Assembly (NCBI GenBank): GCA_016791445.1
Contig: JAEUMP010000006.1
Location: 243,632 to 307,631 of the forward strand
Length of the DNA stretch: 64,000 bases
DNA from: Hyphomonadaceae bacterium
GTDB taxonomy: Bacteria; Pseudomonadota; Alphaproteobacteria; Caulobacterales; Aquidulcibacteraceae
Reading direction: 5' to 3'
Both the position numbers and the translations under genes were made by a program. Under the pieces are notes generated by a model. The model saw only the letters and a list, made by a program, of their open reading frames with translations. It was not told where the DNA came from and searched no databases. This document shows, in pieces, positions 25,232 through 33,717 of the stretch. Every line of letters begins with the position of its first letter. Position 1 is the stretch's first letter.

Positions 25232-25606
25232 ATGGGACTAGATATGTACGCTTACACCGCACCGCGCGATTTGATCGTCGGCGACGTGGATATCAAACTC
25301 AACGCAATCGAACACGTCAGTAAAATCCACTATTGGTGGAAGCATCCGAACCTGCACGGTTGGATGGAAATGCTCTACCGCGCGAAGGGCGGCAGGAAGG
25401 TCTTCAATTGCACAACCGTCCGCTTGACAGCGGAAGACCTCGATGCGCTCGAAACCGCCGTGCGCAACGACCTGTTGCCCGAGACGATCGGCTTCTTCTT
25501 CGGTCTTACAGACGGCAGTGAGCGCGAAGACGATCTGGAGTTTATTGCCAAGGCGCGGCAAGCGCTCGCCGAGGGTGCAGCCGTTCTCTACGACAGCTGG
25601 TGGTGA
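25232..25606 (+). CDS. Phage-like hypothetical protein of the MGLDMY type
   Basis: This 124-residue protein begins MGLDMYAYTAPRD and contains HYWWKHPNLHGWMEMLY, features shared by a family of uncharacterised phage and mobile-element proteins with this start. The remainder is helical, ending in a Trp-rich YDSWW. AAAGGAG precedes the ATG. The 246 bases upstream are a non-coding leader whose blocks match those before ardC and before the quartet. Function is unknown. Confidence 0.75.
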   Translation: MGLDMYAYTAPRDLIVGDVDIKLNAIEHVSKIHYWWKHPNLHGWMEMLYRAKGGRKVFNCTTVRLTAEDLDALETAVRNDLLPETIGFFFGLTDGSEREDDLEFIAKARQALAEGAAVLYDSWW

Positions 25607-25613
25607 CGCCGAG

Positions 25614-25634
25614 GAGGGGGCGCCTCGCCCCCTC
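25614..25634 (+). terminator. Hairpin after the MGLDMY gene
   Basis: GAGGGGGC (25614-25621) and GCCCCCTC (25627-25634) form the same 8-bp stem as at 15538-15561, starting 8 bases after the stop codon. It probably ends the leading-region transcript. Confidence 0.55.
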
Positions 25635-25730
25635 TGACTCCACGCCTGAGTGAAGGAATGCACAAACGCAGAAACGCACAAATGCAGAATTCTGCACGAT
25701 ATCCTTGATTCAATATCCTAGCGGGAGAGC

Positions 25731-25758
25731 GCGAGAGGGCGGCAATGAGCCCTCTCGC
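25731..25758 (-). terminator. Hairpin after the relaxase-accessory-like gene
   Basis: GCGAGAGGGC (25731-25740) pairs with GCCCTCTCGC (25749-25758), a perfect 10-bp stem located 13 bases beyond the stop of the minus-strand gene at 25771. Confidence 0.5.
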
Positions 25759-25770
25759 CCCATGCTTCAA

Positions 25771-26148
25771 TCATTTCGTGTTGGGATGTATCGCGAGCCC
25801 CACGAGCTGGCGTTCATCCCGACGTGTCAGGTGACGATCAAGCGCTGCTAAAACGGCCGCGCGTAGCGCGGCGTCCGTTTCCATCAACTCATCAATCGCG
25901 CGGCCAATGACGTACCAGCGCCGCTGACGTGTACGGGCGCGGCGCGCTTCGATGTTCTCAAGCAATTCCTGCTGCCGGATGAGATCGAGAGCATCGCGAA
26001 GCGCGGTGCGATCCGCGCGCTTGACCATGCGCTCTTCGATCCGTGCGAGCGACTTCGTACCGTCACCGGGGTCGCCGCGCGGCCGACCAGCACGCCGACC
26101 ATTGTTACGCGGCGGCCGTCCCTCGCCCGCGCCGTCCTCATCCGCCAT
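25771..26148 (-). CDS. Hypothetical protein divergent from traA, possible oriT accessory
   Basis: This 125-residue protein has a basic, Gly/Arg/Asn-rich N-terminus (PPRNNGRRAGRPRGDPGDG) followed by a helical region (RTALRDALDLIRQQELLENI, then AIDELMETDAALRAAVLAAL). It is transcribed away from oriT and traA, the usual place of relaxosome accessory genes such as mobC or traC, and the basic tail suits DNA binding. No family is recognised, so the role is inferred. ATG 26148 is the most plausible start; the frame is open to 26286. Confidence 0.55.
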   Translation of the reverse strand: MADEDGAGEGRPPRNNGRRAGRPRGDPGDGTKSLARIEERMVKRADRTALRDALDLIRQQELLENIEARRARTRQRRWYVIGRAIDELMETDAALRAAVLAALDRHLTRRDERQLVGLAIHPNTK

Positions 26149-26363
26149 GTTTTGCTGCTCCACTCGCGCCGCACCGAAACACGCCTCAAGAACTTCGCCG
26201 CGCGCGCACGCTTTGCGCGCGCCCGCCTCAGCCGACAGGGCGGAATCGAGTCCGGCGTAGCGTTGCAGACCACCAGGTCTCCCCATCCGCTCGCCTTCGA
26301 ATCATCCAGTTCGGCCACCCATCCTGCATAGCCGCGAATAAAAGCATTGGCAAGTAAAGAGGA

Positions 26364-26395
26364 AGGGTGCACTTATACATCGACTGCGTCGATGT
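26364..26395 (-). other. oriT: Origin of transfer (oriT), RSF1010/Ti type
   Basis: Read on the minus strand there is an inverted repeat ACATCGAC-GCA-GTCGATGT (complement of 26377-26395), then A, then TAAGTGCACCCT (complement of 26364-26375). RSF1010 and Ti plasmids share the core TAAGTGCG/CCCT beside an inverted repeat, differing here by one base. The nick is expected between 26367 and 26368 on the minus strand, so lower coordinates (ardC side) would enter the recipient first. It lies 60 bases ahead of traA. Confidence 0.8.
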
Positions 26396-26455
26396 GTGCG
26401 AATACCAGTGAATACTAGGCAATAACAAGAAAACAACTGGATACACAAGGAAACG

Positions 26456-28861
26456 ATGTACCACTTCCGGGTCAAGGTGATCGGGAGATCGAGCGGGCGC
26501 TCTGCGGCCGGCGCAACCGCCTATCGGACGGGCGGGCGCTCCAGTGCGTCAGGTCTCGCGTACCGCGTGGGCGGTGTGCTCACCGACCCGCTCACGGGCC
26601 AATCCTATGACTATCGCGCGAAGGGCCGATTGGACGCGAACGGCTATGGCGTCCTGCATGTTGAAGTGCTGGCGCCGCCCGGCGGCAAGCCATGGGTGTT
26701 CGACCTGCAATCGCTCCTGAACCGCGTGGAAGCTGCAGAGAAACGCAAGGACGCGCAGCTTTTCCGAGAGCTGGAAATCAGCCTGCCGCGTGAATTAAGC
26801 CCCGAGGACCGCCTGGCGCTCGTCAGGGCGTTCGTGGAACGTCATTGCGTCAAAGAGGGGATGGTCGCGACGGTTGCCCATCACAATGAGCGTGCGGCCG
26901 ATGGCGGGGACAATCCGCATGTCCATGTGCTTCTAACCATGCGTGAATTGAAGCCTGAGGGCTTCGGCAACAAGGTGCGCGAGTGGAACCGCCGCGACAT
27001 CGTGAAGGAATGGCGGGAAGCCTGGGCTGATATGGCCAACGCATTGCTGAAAGAGCGAGGCATCGACAAGCGCCTCGACCATCGGAGCTTCAAGGACCGG
27101 GATATCGAGCTTGAGCCCGACACGTATGTCGGACCCGCGAAGAGCAAGGCCATCAGCGGCATTATCATTGATCAGCGGACCAGAGACCGCGAGGCGGTCA
27201 AGGAGCGCAACCTCGCGCGCATGCTCGCGAACCCCGAATGGGCGCTTGACCAGCTCTCGCGCATGCAGGCCACGTTTACAGAAAAGGACATTACTGCATT
27301 CCTGTATCGGCACGCGGGCTATGACCCCGATGATGCGCGTTTTGACGGCTTGAAGGAACGAATCCTCGCGTCCAGCAGCCTCATGAAAATCCATGCCGAT
27401 ATCGCCGGCCCCGACCGCTTCACGACGCGCGCGATGTTCGAGTGTGAAGTGCGGATGGCAAAGACAGCCGAGGCCATGGCCAAGAGACCGGGCGTTGAAG
27501 GTCTCAAGGTTGAAACGTCAGACCTATCGCCCGAGCAATCGCGGGCCGCCCATTACATCGTCAGCGGTCCGGACCTCACCGCCCTCGAAGGCATTGCTGG
27601 TGGCGGCAAGACCCATCTCTTGGGCGCTGTGAGGCGCGTGCTCGAAGCCCAAGGCTATCGCGTGCGGGGCGCCGCCTTATCGAAGATCGTCGCCCGCGAC
27701 CTCGGTGATGGCGTCGGCATACCGACCCAGACAATCCACGCGCTCCTCAAGGATCTCGCCCGCCCCCGTCCCTATGCGCCACTCGAACGAGGTGATGTTC
27801 TCATCGTGGACGAGGCGGGCCTTGTCGGCACAAGGCAGATGGAAGCCGTTCTGCGTCACGCGGAAAGCGTTGGCGCGAAGGTCGTCCTGGTAGGGGATAC
27901 TCGTCAGCTTCAGTCTATCGAAGCAGGTGCCGCCTTCCGAAGCATCGTGCAGCGGCATGGTGCGGCCAAGCTCACACAGGTCCATCGCCAGAGCCACGAA
28001 TGGCAACGCGATGCCACCCATGACTTCGCGCGCGGCAGGGCGGTTGCGGCGCTTGAGGCCTATCGTGACCGAGGCGCGCTCCATGCCAGCGCGTCCGCCA
28101 AGGAGGCGATGGCCGCGCTTGTGCAGCGATGGAAGAACGATCGGGACGCTGGCGGGGGCTCACAGATCATCCTCGCACATCGCCGCCGCGACGCCGCACG
28201 CCTCAATACGGAACTGCGTGAGGCGTTGAAGGCGGAGGGCGCGCTCGGAGAGGAGTTCCTGGTGACAGTCACGGTCACGGATGATGTCGGCGGGGAGTTG
28301 CAAGAACATCCAGAGTATCGCCGTTTCGCAATCGGCGACCGCATTCTCTTCACTAGGAACAATCAGGAGCTAGGCGTCGAGAACGGTGCGGTCGGCACCA
28401 TCGTGTCGGCCGACCGCAGCGGCGTCATGCGCGTTGCAGCGTCGGATGGGTCGATCAAGACCATTGATCCGAAAGTCTATGGCTATCTGGAGCATGGCTA
28501 TGCGCTCACCATTCACAAAGCGCAGGGCATGACGGTGGACCGTGCCTATGTGTACGGCACCTACGGCATGGACTCCCATTCAGCCTATGTCGCCATGACG
28601 CGCCACCGCGAGCGTGTCGATCTGTTCTATGACCGCGAGGAGTTCGAGACAGACGAGGAGTTATTGCGGCTGCTGTCACGCGATCGTCAGAAGGATTCCG
28701 TCCTCGACTACGCGGCGACCCCGTCCCCACTCCAGCGCGCGAGCCTCAATCTCGATCAGCCAAAGAACGCGCGCGAAGAGCGCCAGGAGACCGCTCGGGA
28801 AAATGCCCGTGAGGTCGCCGAACGAGAAGCGCAGCGTGATCGAGGCTTCGAACGCGACTAA
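26456..28861 (+). CDS. traA: TraA-like conjugative relaxase/helicase (MobA/MobL + RecD type)
   Basis: This 801-residue Ti-type TraA has an N-terminal MobA/MobL relaxase domain (about 1-230) starting MYHFRVKVIGRSSGRSAA, with the metal-binding histidines in HHNERAADGGDNPHVHVLL. A RecD-like helicase follows, with Walker A GIAGGGKTH near residue 380, Walker B VLIVDEAGLVG and the late motif YALTIHKAQGMT. It is shorter than Ti TraA (about 1,100 residues), lacking a C-terminal extension. It would nick oriT 60 bases upstream and unwind the strand during transfer. Confidence 0.93.
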   Translation: MYHFRVKVIGRSSGRSAAGATAYRTGGRSSASGLAYRVGGVLTDPLTGQSYDYRAKGRLDANGYGVLHVEVLAPPGGKPWVFDLQSLLNRVEAAEKRKDAQLFRELEISLPRELSPEDRLALVRAFVERHCVKEGMVATVAHHNERAADGGDNPHVHVLLTMRELKPEGFGNKVREWNRRDIVKEWREAWADMANALLKERGIDKRLDHRSFKDRDIELEPDTYVGPAKSKAISGIIIDQRTRDREAVKERNLARMLANPEWALDQLSRMQATFTEKDITAFLYRHAGYDPDDARFDGLKERILASSSLMKIHADIAGPDRFTTRAMFECEVRMAKTAEAMAKRPGVEGLKVETSDLSPEQSRAAHYIVSGPDLTALEGIAGGGKTHLLGAVRRVLEAQGYRVRGAALSKIVARDLGDGVGIPTQTIHALLKDLARPRPYAPLERGDVLIVDEAGLVGTRQMEAVLRHAESVGAKVVLVGDTRQLQSIEAGAAFRSIVQRHGAAKLTQVHRQSHEWQRDATHDFARGRAVAALEAYRDRGALHASASAKEAMAALVQRWKNDRDAGGGSQIILAHRRRDAARLNTELREALKAEGALGEEFLVTVTVTDDVGGELQEHPEYRRFAIGDRILFTRNNQELGVENGAVGTIVSADRSGVMRVAASDGSIKTIDPKVYGYLEHGYALTIHKAQGMTVDRAYVYGTYGMDSHSAYVAMTRHRERVDLFYDREEFETDEELLRLLSRDRQKDSVLDYAATPSPLQRASLNLDQPKNAREERQETARENAREVAEREAQRDRGFERD

Positions 28862-29877
28862 CCGCGCCGGAAGTGCTGCTGCCGCCGGCTGAAGGTCGTG
28901 GTTGAACCAGTACGCTTCGCCATAGGTCTAGGTGTTGGAGATGGCGCTGACGACGAGCCGCTCTGGACCTCCTGATTGTTGCCAGCCGCCTCGCCTTGCT
29001 TCGGGGCGCGCACAGAAGGGGATTGGCTCCCTCGACCACGCTGCAAACCGACCCACACGCCGAAAGTCAGCATGAGCTTCATCGCGATAGTCGCGACCCA
29101 AGTCATGCCGGCACGCACGTCCTCTGGTTTGACGGAAGCCGTCTGAGACTGACCTGCCATTTCCTGGACCTTGCGGCCGGCGCTGGTCAGCATGTCGGCG
29201 AACGGTGCGAACTCGACAGCGCCGGTTTCCGGCCGAGGCGCATGGGTGGCTGGCGCCTGACGTTCCTGTTGTAACTCTGTCTGCCATGCCGCGACTTCGA
29301 CCGCCGCCGCGCGGGCTGTTTGTAACTCGGTCAGCTGGCGTTGAAGTTCGAGAACACGCCACATGCGAGCACGCGAGGCTCGGGCCGTCGCAAGTTCGTT
29401 TTCCTTACCATTGATGGCCGCATCGTAGGCTGAAACACTCAAGAGTTCGTCGTCGAAGGGGTCGTCCGCGCGATCAATCCTTGTTTCGAGGTCGGTGATG
29501 CGTGCCTGATTGGCGTCAAAGGCTGCAGCCGCCTCGATCCGGGGCGCATCACCTTCACGCAGTACGCCGGAGAGGGCGTTGATGTCCGCCGTAAAAGTGC
29601 TCAGTGCGAGCACGCACCAGAGAGCCCTGAGACCGGTTGCGCGCTTGTGCTCCTCAGTGAGGTCGGCGCGGCTCGCCATATCGAGCGCGACGACTTCACC
29701 TGCAACGAAACTGACGCCGAGCGCCCTAAGTGCAAGTTGGTGTGCCGGGTCAGCGCTAATCGCGCCCCAGAATTCCCAGGCGAAGAAGCCTTGCACACCG
29801 GTGATCGTCGCGACCGCGCCGAACCAGATGGGATTGCGCTTTGCGCCTTCCGTGAGTTCAGCAAGCATCTCGTTCAC
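28858..29877 (-). CDS. Membrane protein with coiled coil, paralogue of the 33714 gene
   Basis: This 339-residue protein has about three N-terminal transmembrane segments (residues 15-105), a long helical coiled-coil stretch (about 115-225), one more transmembrane segment (TIAMKLMLTFGVWVGL) and a basic Pro/Ser-rich tail. The same layout and alignable segments occur in the 322-residue protein at 33714-34682. It converges on traA with a 4-base overlap. Entry exclusion or a transfer-associated membrane role is possible but unproven. Confidence 0.7.
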   Translation of the reverse strand: MNEMLAELTEGAKRNPIWFGAVATITGVQGFFAWEFWGAISADPAHQLALRALGVSFVAGEVVALDMASRADLTEEHKRATGLRALWCVLALSTFTADINALSGVLREGDAPRIEAAAAFDANQARITDLETRIDRADDPFDDELLSVSAYDAAINGKENELATARASRARMWRVLELQRQLTELQTARAAAVEVAAWQTELQQERQAPATHAPRPETGAVEFAPFADMLTSAGRKVQEMAGQSQTASVKPEDVRAGMTWVATIAMKLMLTFGVWVGLQRGRGSQSPSVRAPKQGEAAGNNQEVQSGSSSAPSPTPRPMAKRTGSTTTFSRRQQHFRRG

Positions 29878-30024
29878 CGACGCGCATTCGTGCGCTTATG
29901 TCGGTGGGCAGATGCGATTCCGTAACGCGCGCGGAAATGTCGAGCCGACCGCCATTCTTATTATTGTTGTTTGGCGTCATGCGGCTAAGTTTGCAGGAAG
30001 GCGAAATAATCAACAAGAAGAAAT

Positions 30025-30513
30025 ATGCGCCACCACGATACGAACAATTGCGTCACGTCTATCGAAGATCTCGCGGCGATTCTTTCCGCGTGCGGATTGA
30101 CCGTGCGCCTTTGGAAAGGCCAACGCCTCTATCTAAGTGGCTATGGTCGCGACATCAAAGCCTATCTCGCGCCCCAGGGTGACGGTCCCTTACCCGCTGA
30201 TGGTTACGCGCTGACCGTCACCTCTAGCTGGAACATGCCGCGCTATAATGGCCTTCGGTGCAAGGGCGTGAAGCACGCCATTCTGGAGGACCTGTTTCTC
30301 GCGGGCGTCATCAGCGCGCCGCCGCCAGCGGACTGGAAGCAGGTGCAGCTTGAGGCTCCCCACTCCATGCGACCGCCAATCATTCCGTATGCGGGCGCGT
30401 TTACGAAAGAGGGCGACACCCGCGAGATGGCCCCGACCCCGCCTCCGCATCGTCACCCTCGCGATCCGTACGCTGTGCTTCGAGACATGCACCAAAAGCG
30501 CACAAGCGCATAA
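30025..30513 (+). CDS. Hypothetical protein upstream of the partition region
   Basis: This 162-residue soluble protein has an N-terminal half showing a strand-rich pattern (LTVRLWKGQRLYLSGYGRDI, then YALTVTSSWNMPRYNGLRC) and a Pro/His-rich, probably disordered C-terminal third. No family is recognised. It precedes the gene-free repeat region upstream of parA. The start ATG lies in an A-rich leader. Confidence 0.65.
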   Translation: MRHHDTNNCVTSIEDLAAILSACGLTVRLWKGQRLYLSGYGRDIKAYLAPQGDGPLPADGYALTVTSSWNMPRYNGLRCKGVKHAILEDLFLAGVISAPPPADWKQVQLEAPHSMRPPIIPYAGAFTKEGDTREMAPTPPPHRHPRDPYAVLRDMHQKRTSA

Positions 30514-30847
30514 GACCACAACAGCAGAAGACCATAACAACGCTGAGAACCCATGTTTGGCGCGGGTTTTCCGTCATGTGCTGTGCGCCAGAAACGCAGA
30601 ACGCCACAGACGCATAAGGCCAAAACACCATTGAAGCAGAAGTTCTTCGGCGCTCACTCAGACCATAACAGCACAACAGCAGAATTCTGGCCTTATGGCG
30701 CTGTGTTGCTGTGTGGGCGCAAATTTGTGGCTATGCAGATTCCCAGATGGACATATCATCACAAGTGCACAGCGACATAGGAGCAGAGGCGCAGAGCGCC
30801 ACAGTTCTGTTGTTGTGCGTTGTTCCACCTGAAACACGCGGAGGCGC
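30507..30847. repeat. Repeat-rich region upstream of parA, candidate centromere
   Basis: No gene is supported in this stretch. It carries short repeats: GCGCATAAG (30506-30514) and CGCATAAGG (30611-30619); ACCACAACAGCAG (30515-30527); ACCATAACA (30531 and 30662). A 10-bp inverted pair is CATAAGGCCA (30613-30622) and TGGCCTTATG (30688-30697), with GCAGAATTCTG at 30679. Type Ib partition systems, with a small ParA and a ribbon-helix-helix partner, place their centromere in this position. Confidence 0.5.
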
Positions 30848-31606
30848 ATGCATACACTAGCTATTGTTTCAACGAAGGGCGGCGTCGGCAAAACAACTTT
30901 GGCCGTTCACCTCGCCGTCGCTGCGCAGCATGCGGGCGTGCCGACGCTTCTTCTCGATCTCGATCCGCAGGGGAGCGCTGCACAATGGTCGAAGGATCGC
31001 ACCCGTCTCGCGACAGAGCACGGCCATTGGGTGAAGACGCGCCTTGAAGTGCGCCGCCTGTTTGCAAATGATCTCAGCGAAGAAATTGCGAAAGCGGAAG
31101 GCGAGGGATTCGGGCTCGTCATAATCGACACGCCGCCGCATGCAGACTTTCCCGCCGCACGCGCCGCCGAAGCTGCCGACATCGTGTTGATGCCCTCGCG
31201 CCCCGGCTATTTCGATTTGCACGCGGCGAGAGCGACGGTTTCGCTTGTGAACGACCTCAAGGCCTATGCGTTCTTTGTGATGAACCAGGTGCCGCACAAC
31301 AGTCAGCAAATCGCGACCGATGCAGCAGCCTTCCTTGAAAGCAAAGGTATCCATCAAGCGCCCGTCACGGTGACGCTGTTGCAGCCCTACGTGCGCGCGC
31401 TTCGCGATGGTTTGACCGCGCCGGAGCTCGTGCCGGACGGCCGTCATGCGCAGGAGATCGGCGCATTATGGAATTGGCTCAAGGGTGAACTCGCAGGCCT
31501 CACGCCGAAGATTCACGCGGCTCCTGAAGTCGCCACTCCGCCAAAGAAAATTCTGGACAATCCCTTTGAGTTTCTCGCGCAGAAATTCACTGAGGAGGTG
31601 GCATGA
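30848..31606 (+). CDS. parA: ParA-family partition ATPase (type Ib)
   Basis: This 252-residue protein begins HTLAIVSTKGGVGKTTLAV with the deviant Walker A motif at the very N-terminus (Lys10 and Lys15), followed by LLLDLDPQGSA and the switch IIDTPPHAD. There is no N-terminal helix-turn-helix, so it belongs with the short ParF-like proteins. Its stop overlaps the next start (ATGA), the gene for a ribbon-helix-helix partner. Together they would segregate a plasmid form of the element. Confidence 0.93.
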   Translation: MHTLAIVSTKGGVGKTTLAVHLAVAAQHAGVPTLLLDLDPQGSAAQWSKDRTRLATEHGHWVKTRLEVRRLFANDLSEEIAKAEGEGFGLVIIDTPPHADFPAARAAEAADIVLMPSRPGYFDLHAARATVSLVNDLKAYAFFVMNQVPHNSQQIATDAAAFLESKGIHQAPVTVTLLQPYVRALRDGLTAPELVPDGRHAQEIGALWNWLKGELAGLTPKIHAAPEVATPPKKILDNPFEFLAQKFTEEVA

Positions 31607-31908
31607 CGAAGAACCGCTTGATTCACGATGATGAAACGGATAACGCGCCGGAGCCGGTGCGCACGCGCGCCGAGCCACCCCGCGAGCGTGATCCGGAAGT
31701 TGCCACGCGTGCGCCAGCGCGTGCGAAAAAGCCTTACGCCGACCAACGCAAGGTGACGGCTTATGTCGATGCGCAAACCTTCATGTGGTTGAAGTCGATC
31801 CACGCACAGACCAACAAGACCATGATGGCGATCATGGAAGAGGCGCTGACGCAGTACGTCCAGGCTTACGCCGCCAAGCAGAAGTTCGGGGGCGGGCAGG
31901 GAAGCTAA
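31603..31908 (+). CDS. Ribbon-helix-helix partition partner, ParG-like
   Basis: This 101-residue protein has a disordered, charged N-terminus of about 45 residues and a C-terminal ribbon-helix-helix (QRKVTAYVDAQTFMWLKSIH, then MMAIMEEALTQYV). This is the layout of ParG-type centromere-binding proteins, whose mobile tail stimulates the ParA ATPase. Translational coupling to parA supports the role. It would bind the repeat region upstream of parA. Confidence 0.8.
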   Translation: MTKNRLIHDDETDNAPEPVRTRAEPPRERDPEVATRAPARAKKPYADQRKVTAYVDAQTFMWLKSIHAQTNKTMMAIMEEALTQYVQAYAAKQKFGGGQGS

Positions 31909-31999
31909 CGGCGCTTGCCCGAAATGACCGCTTTAAGGCACATAGGACGATAGCCCGTTCGGCGCGCGAATCGCGCCTGGGTCGCTCGGAACCAAGGGA

Positions 32000-32893
32000 A
32001 TGGCTAGGAAAGCTACGGAAACCTCCAGCACGCAGGCGCATGTCGGTCTCCCGGCTGCCTTGAGCGTTGGAAGCTATCCGCGCGCAGCAACCGCCGCCGA
32101 ACTGTATGGCTATGCCGACGAAGCTGTCGGCAGCACGCTGCTCAGCAAGTTGCGGCTGAGGCCGGCCGACCTTAACCGGCTTAAGGTGTTGATCGGTGTG
32201 ATTGCCAAGCCGGTGCGCGCCCGGCAGCTAAAGCGGCCAATCGATCGCGCCGCGCAAATTTTTCCGAACGCGCACAGCCCCCACGCTGAAGCGTTTGCAA
32301 ACGCTTGCTGGGGTTTCATCGAGTTTTTTGCCGGCCATGAAAGTATTAATTCTGATAGTGTGATCGCCGCTGTTGCGGACTCCCTCCGCAACGCCTTGAG
32401 GCGGATGAACGAGGAAGACCGAAAGAAAGCGATTGCAGGTCTGATGGCCTACATCGGTGAATTGCAGACAGCTGGCGTACTCGAAGCCACGCCCTCTGAC
32501 CGGTTGGCGCGTGTCGCTAAGTTGATTGGTGAAGCGGCTGAGATCGTCAGCGCCAATCCGTCGAAATTCGTTCCACTCTTCGGCGACCGACCAATTGATC
32601 CCGCGACAGGGAAGAAGCCCACTGCGCTTGAATGGTTCGACCAGGTGTGGAAGTCGCGTGCCGATGCAGGTGAAGTTCTTGGCGCAGATATGAAGCGCGC
32701 AGACCCCGCATTCTATTCCACATTGTCATCAACGCTCTCTCGAAAAAACCTAAAGCTGACTGACCTGTTGCCGCCTTCTCCAACAGGTCGACCGAGAAAT
32801 CCTGGTCCGACAGACGCACGACTTGAACACGCCCGTGAGCTCAATCGGAAACGCGTTGCACGATGGCGTGCAGGAAAATCCACGCCGAAGTAA
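32000..32893 (+). CDS. Hypothetical protein downstream of the partition genes
   Basis: This 297-residue soluble, mostly helical protein has a basic C-terminus (LEHARELNRKRVARWRAGKS) that could bind nucleic acid. Two helical regions flank an Ala-rich core (about residues 95-180). GGGAA lies just before the ATG. Position after parA and the RHH gene suggests a plasmid-maintenance or replication accessory role, but I recognise no family. Confidence 0.65.
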   Translation: MARKATETSSTQAHVGLPAALSVGSYPRAATAAELYGYADEAVGSTLLSKLRLRPADLNRLKVLIGVIAKPVRARQLKRPIDRAAQIFPNAHSPHAEAFANACWGFIEFFAGHESINSDSVIAAVADSLRNALRRMNEEDRKKAIAGLMAYIGELQTAGVLEATPSDRLARVAKLIGEAAEIVSANPSKFVPLFGDRPIDPATGKKPTALEWFDQVWKSRADAGEVLGADMKRADPAFYSTLSSTLSRKNLKLTDLLPPSPTGRPRNPGPTDARLEHARELNRKRVARWRAGKSTPK

Positions 32894-32974
32894 TGAAAAA
32901 CAGATTGTGTAATGGAACCCGAATCGGCATTGTTGATATGCCGGACTGACGCGCTGGGGCGTTCAGGCGGTGGG

Positions 32975-33208
32975 ATGGCCCCGATGTCGGAGAAGCAACG
33001 TCTCAACGTCCAAGAAGCTGCCGCCTATGTCGGCATGTCCAAGAGCTGGATGAACAAGGCGCGGATGAACGAGGGCGATGGCCCGGCGTTCCTTAAAGTG
33101 GGCAAGCGCCGGGTCGTCTATGACATCGCTGATCTTGATGATTGGCTAGCCGGCAACCGCCGGAAGTCCACGCTCGACCGTGAAGCCCCGAAAGTCATGG
33201 CGCCGTGA
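32975..33208 (+). CDS. Helix-turn-helix (excisionase-like) DNA-binding protein
   Basis: This 77-residue protein is a MerR/AlpA-type winged helix: LNVQEAAAYVGMSKSWMNKA, then GPAFLKVGKRRVVYDIADLD. The family includes excisionases and small regulators. An alternative ATG lies at 32984. A second such protein lies at 5693 by the left att site. This copy sits mid-element and may be a regulator of transfer or partition genes. The 293 bases after it (33209-33501) hold no gene I can support. Confidence 0.8.
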   Translation: MAPMSEKQRLNVQEAAAYVGMSKSWMNKARMNEGDGPAFLKVGKRRVVYDIADLDDWLAGNRRKSTLDREAPKVMAP

Positions 33209-33501
33209 GCCGCGTTGCGGCGGCGTCAAAGTGTGCGTGTCGTTTGGCTGATGAGGCGACGGAATGGGCTGAGTGGGAAGCGAACGATGCTTTCTACTAC
33301 TTGGGTCGACCTCGCGAAGTCTCCGCCTTTGCGCTCACCGCTCACCAAGGAAAGCGCGCCGGTTCGGTCGCATGTCGCCACAGAGCCGCGCCCGAGGGGC
33401 GGGGCGCTTGAACCCCTCACGCGCGGCTCTGCGGCTCCGAGGAAAGCGCCCAAACCAATTAGCCAGCTGCATGACATCAATCCGTAGAGCGAGACGTTTC
33501 C

Positions 33502-33717
33502 ATGAGCAGTGCGGATCAGGGTGCGCGAACGGAACGGCGCATCGTTACCAAAGTGCCGGCGGCGCTCTATGCGCGACTCATCTCGCTGAAGCTGCAAACC
33601 CGCATGAGTTTGCAGGCGCTCATGCTGGAGGGCGCGAAGCTGCTCATTGCGAAATATCGGCTTGAGCGCGACATCACCCAGGGCGCAAGCGATGAGGGCG
33701 GGGCGCCGTCGCCATGA
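33502..33717 (+). CDS. Small ribbon-helix-helix-like protein
   Basis: This 71-residue protein has a central segment RRIVTKVPAALYARLISLKL followed by MSLQALMLEGAKLLIAKY, which fits a ribbon-helix-helix and resembles the ParG-like protein at 31603. Its stop overlaps the start of the membrane-protein gene by 4 bases. A regulator co-produced with the membrane protein is the simplest reading. Confidence 0.7.
   Translation: MSSADQGARTERRIVTKVPAALYARLISLKLQTRMSLQALMLEGAKLLIAKYRLERDITQGASDEGGAPSP

Noticed and set aside
33205..33411. 68-codon frame after the excisionase-like gene
   Set aside because: It has low-complexity composition, no ribosome-binding site, and overlaps other equally open frames.
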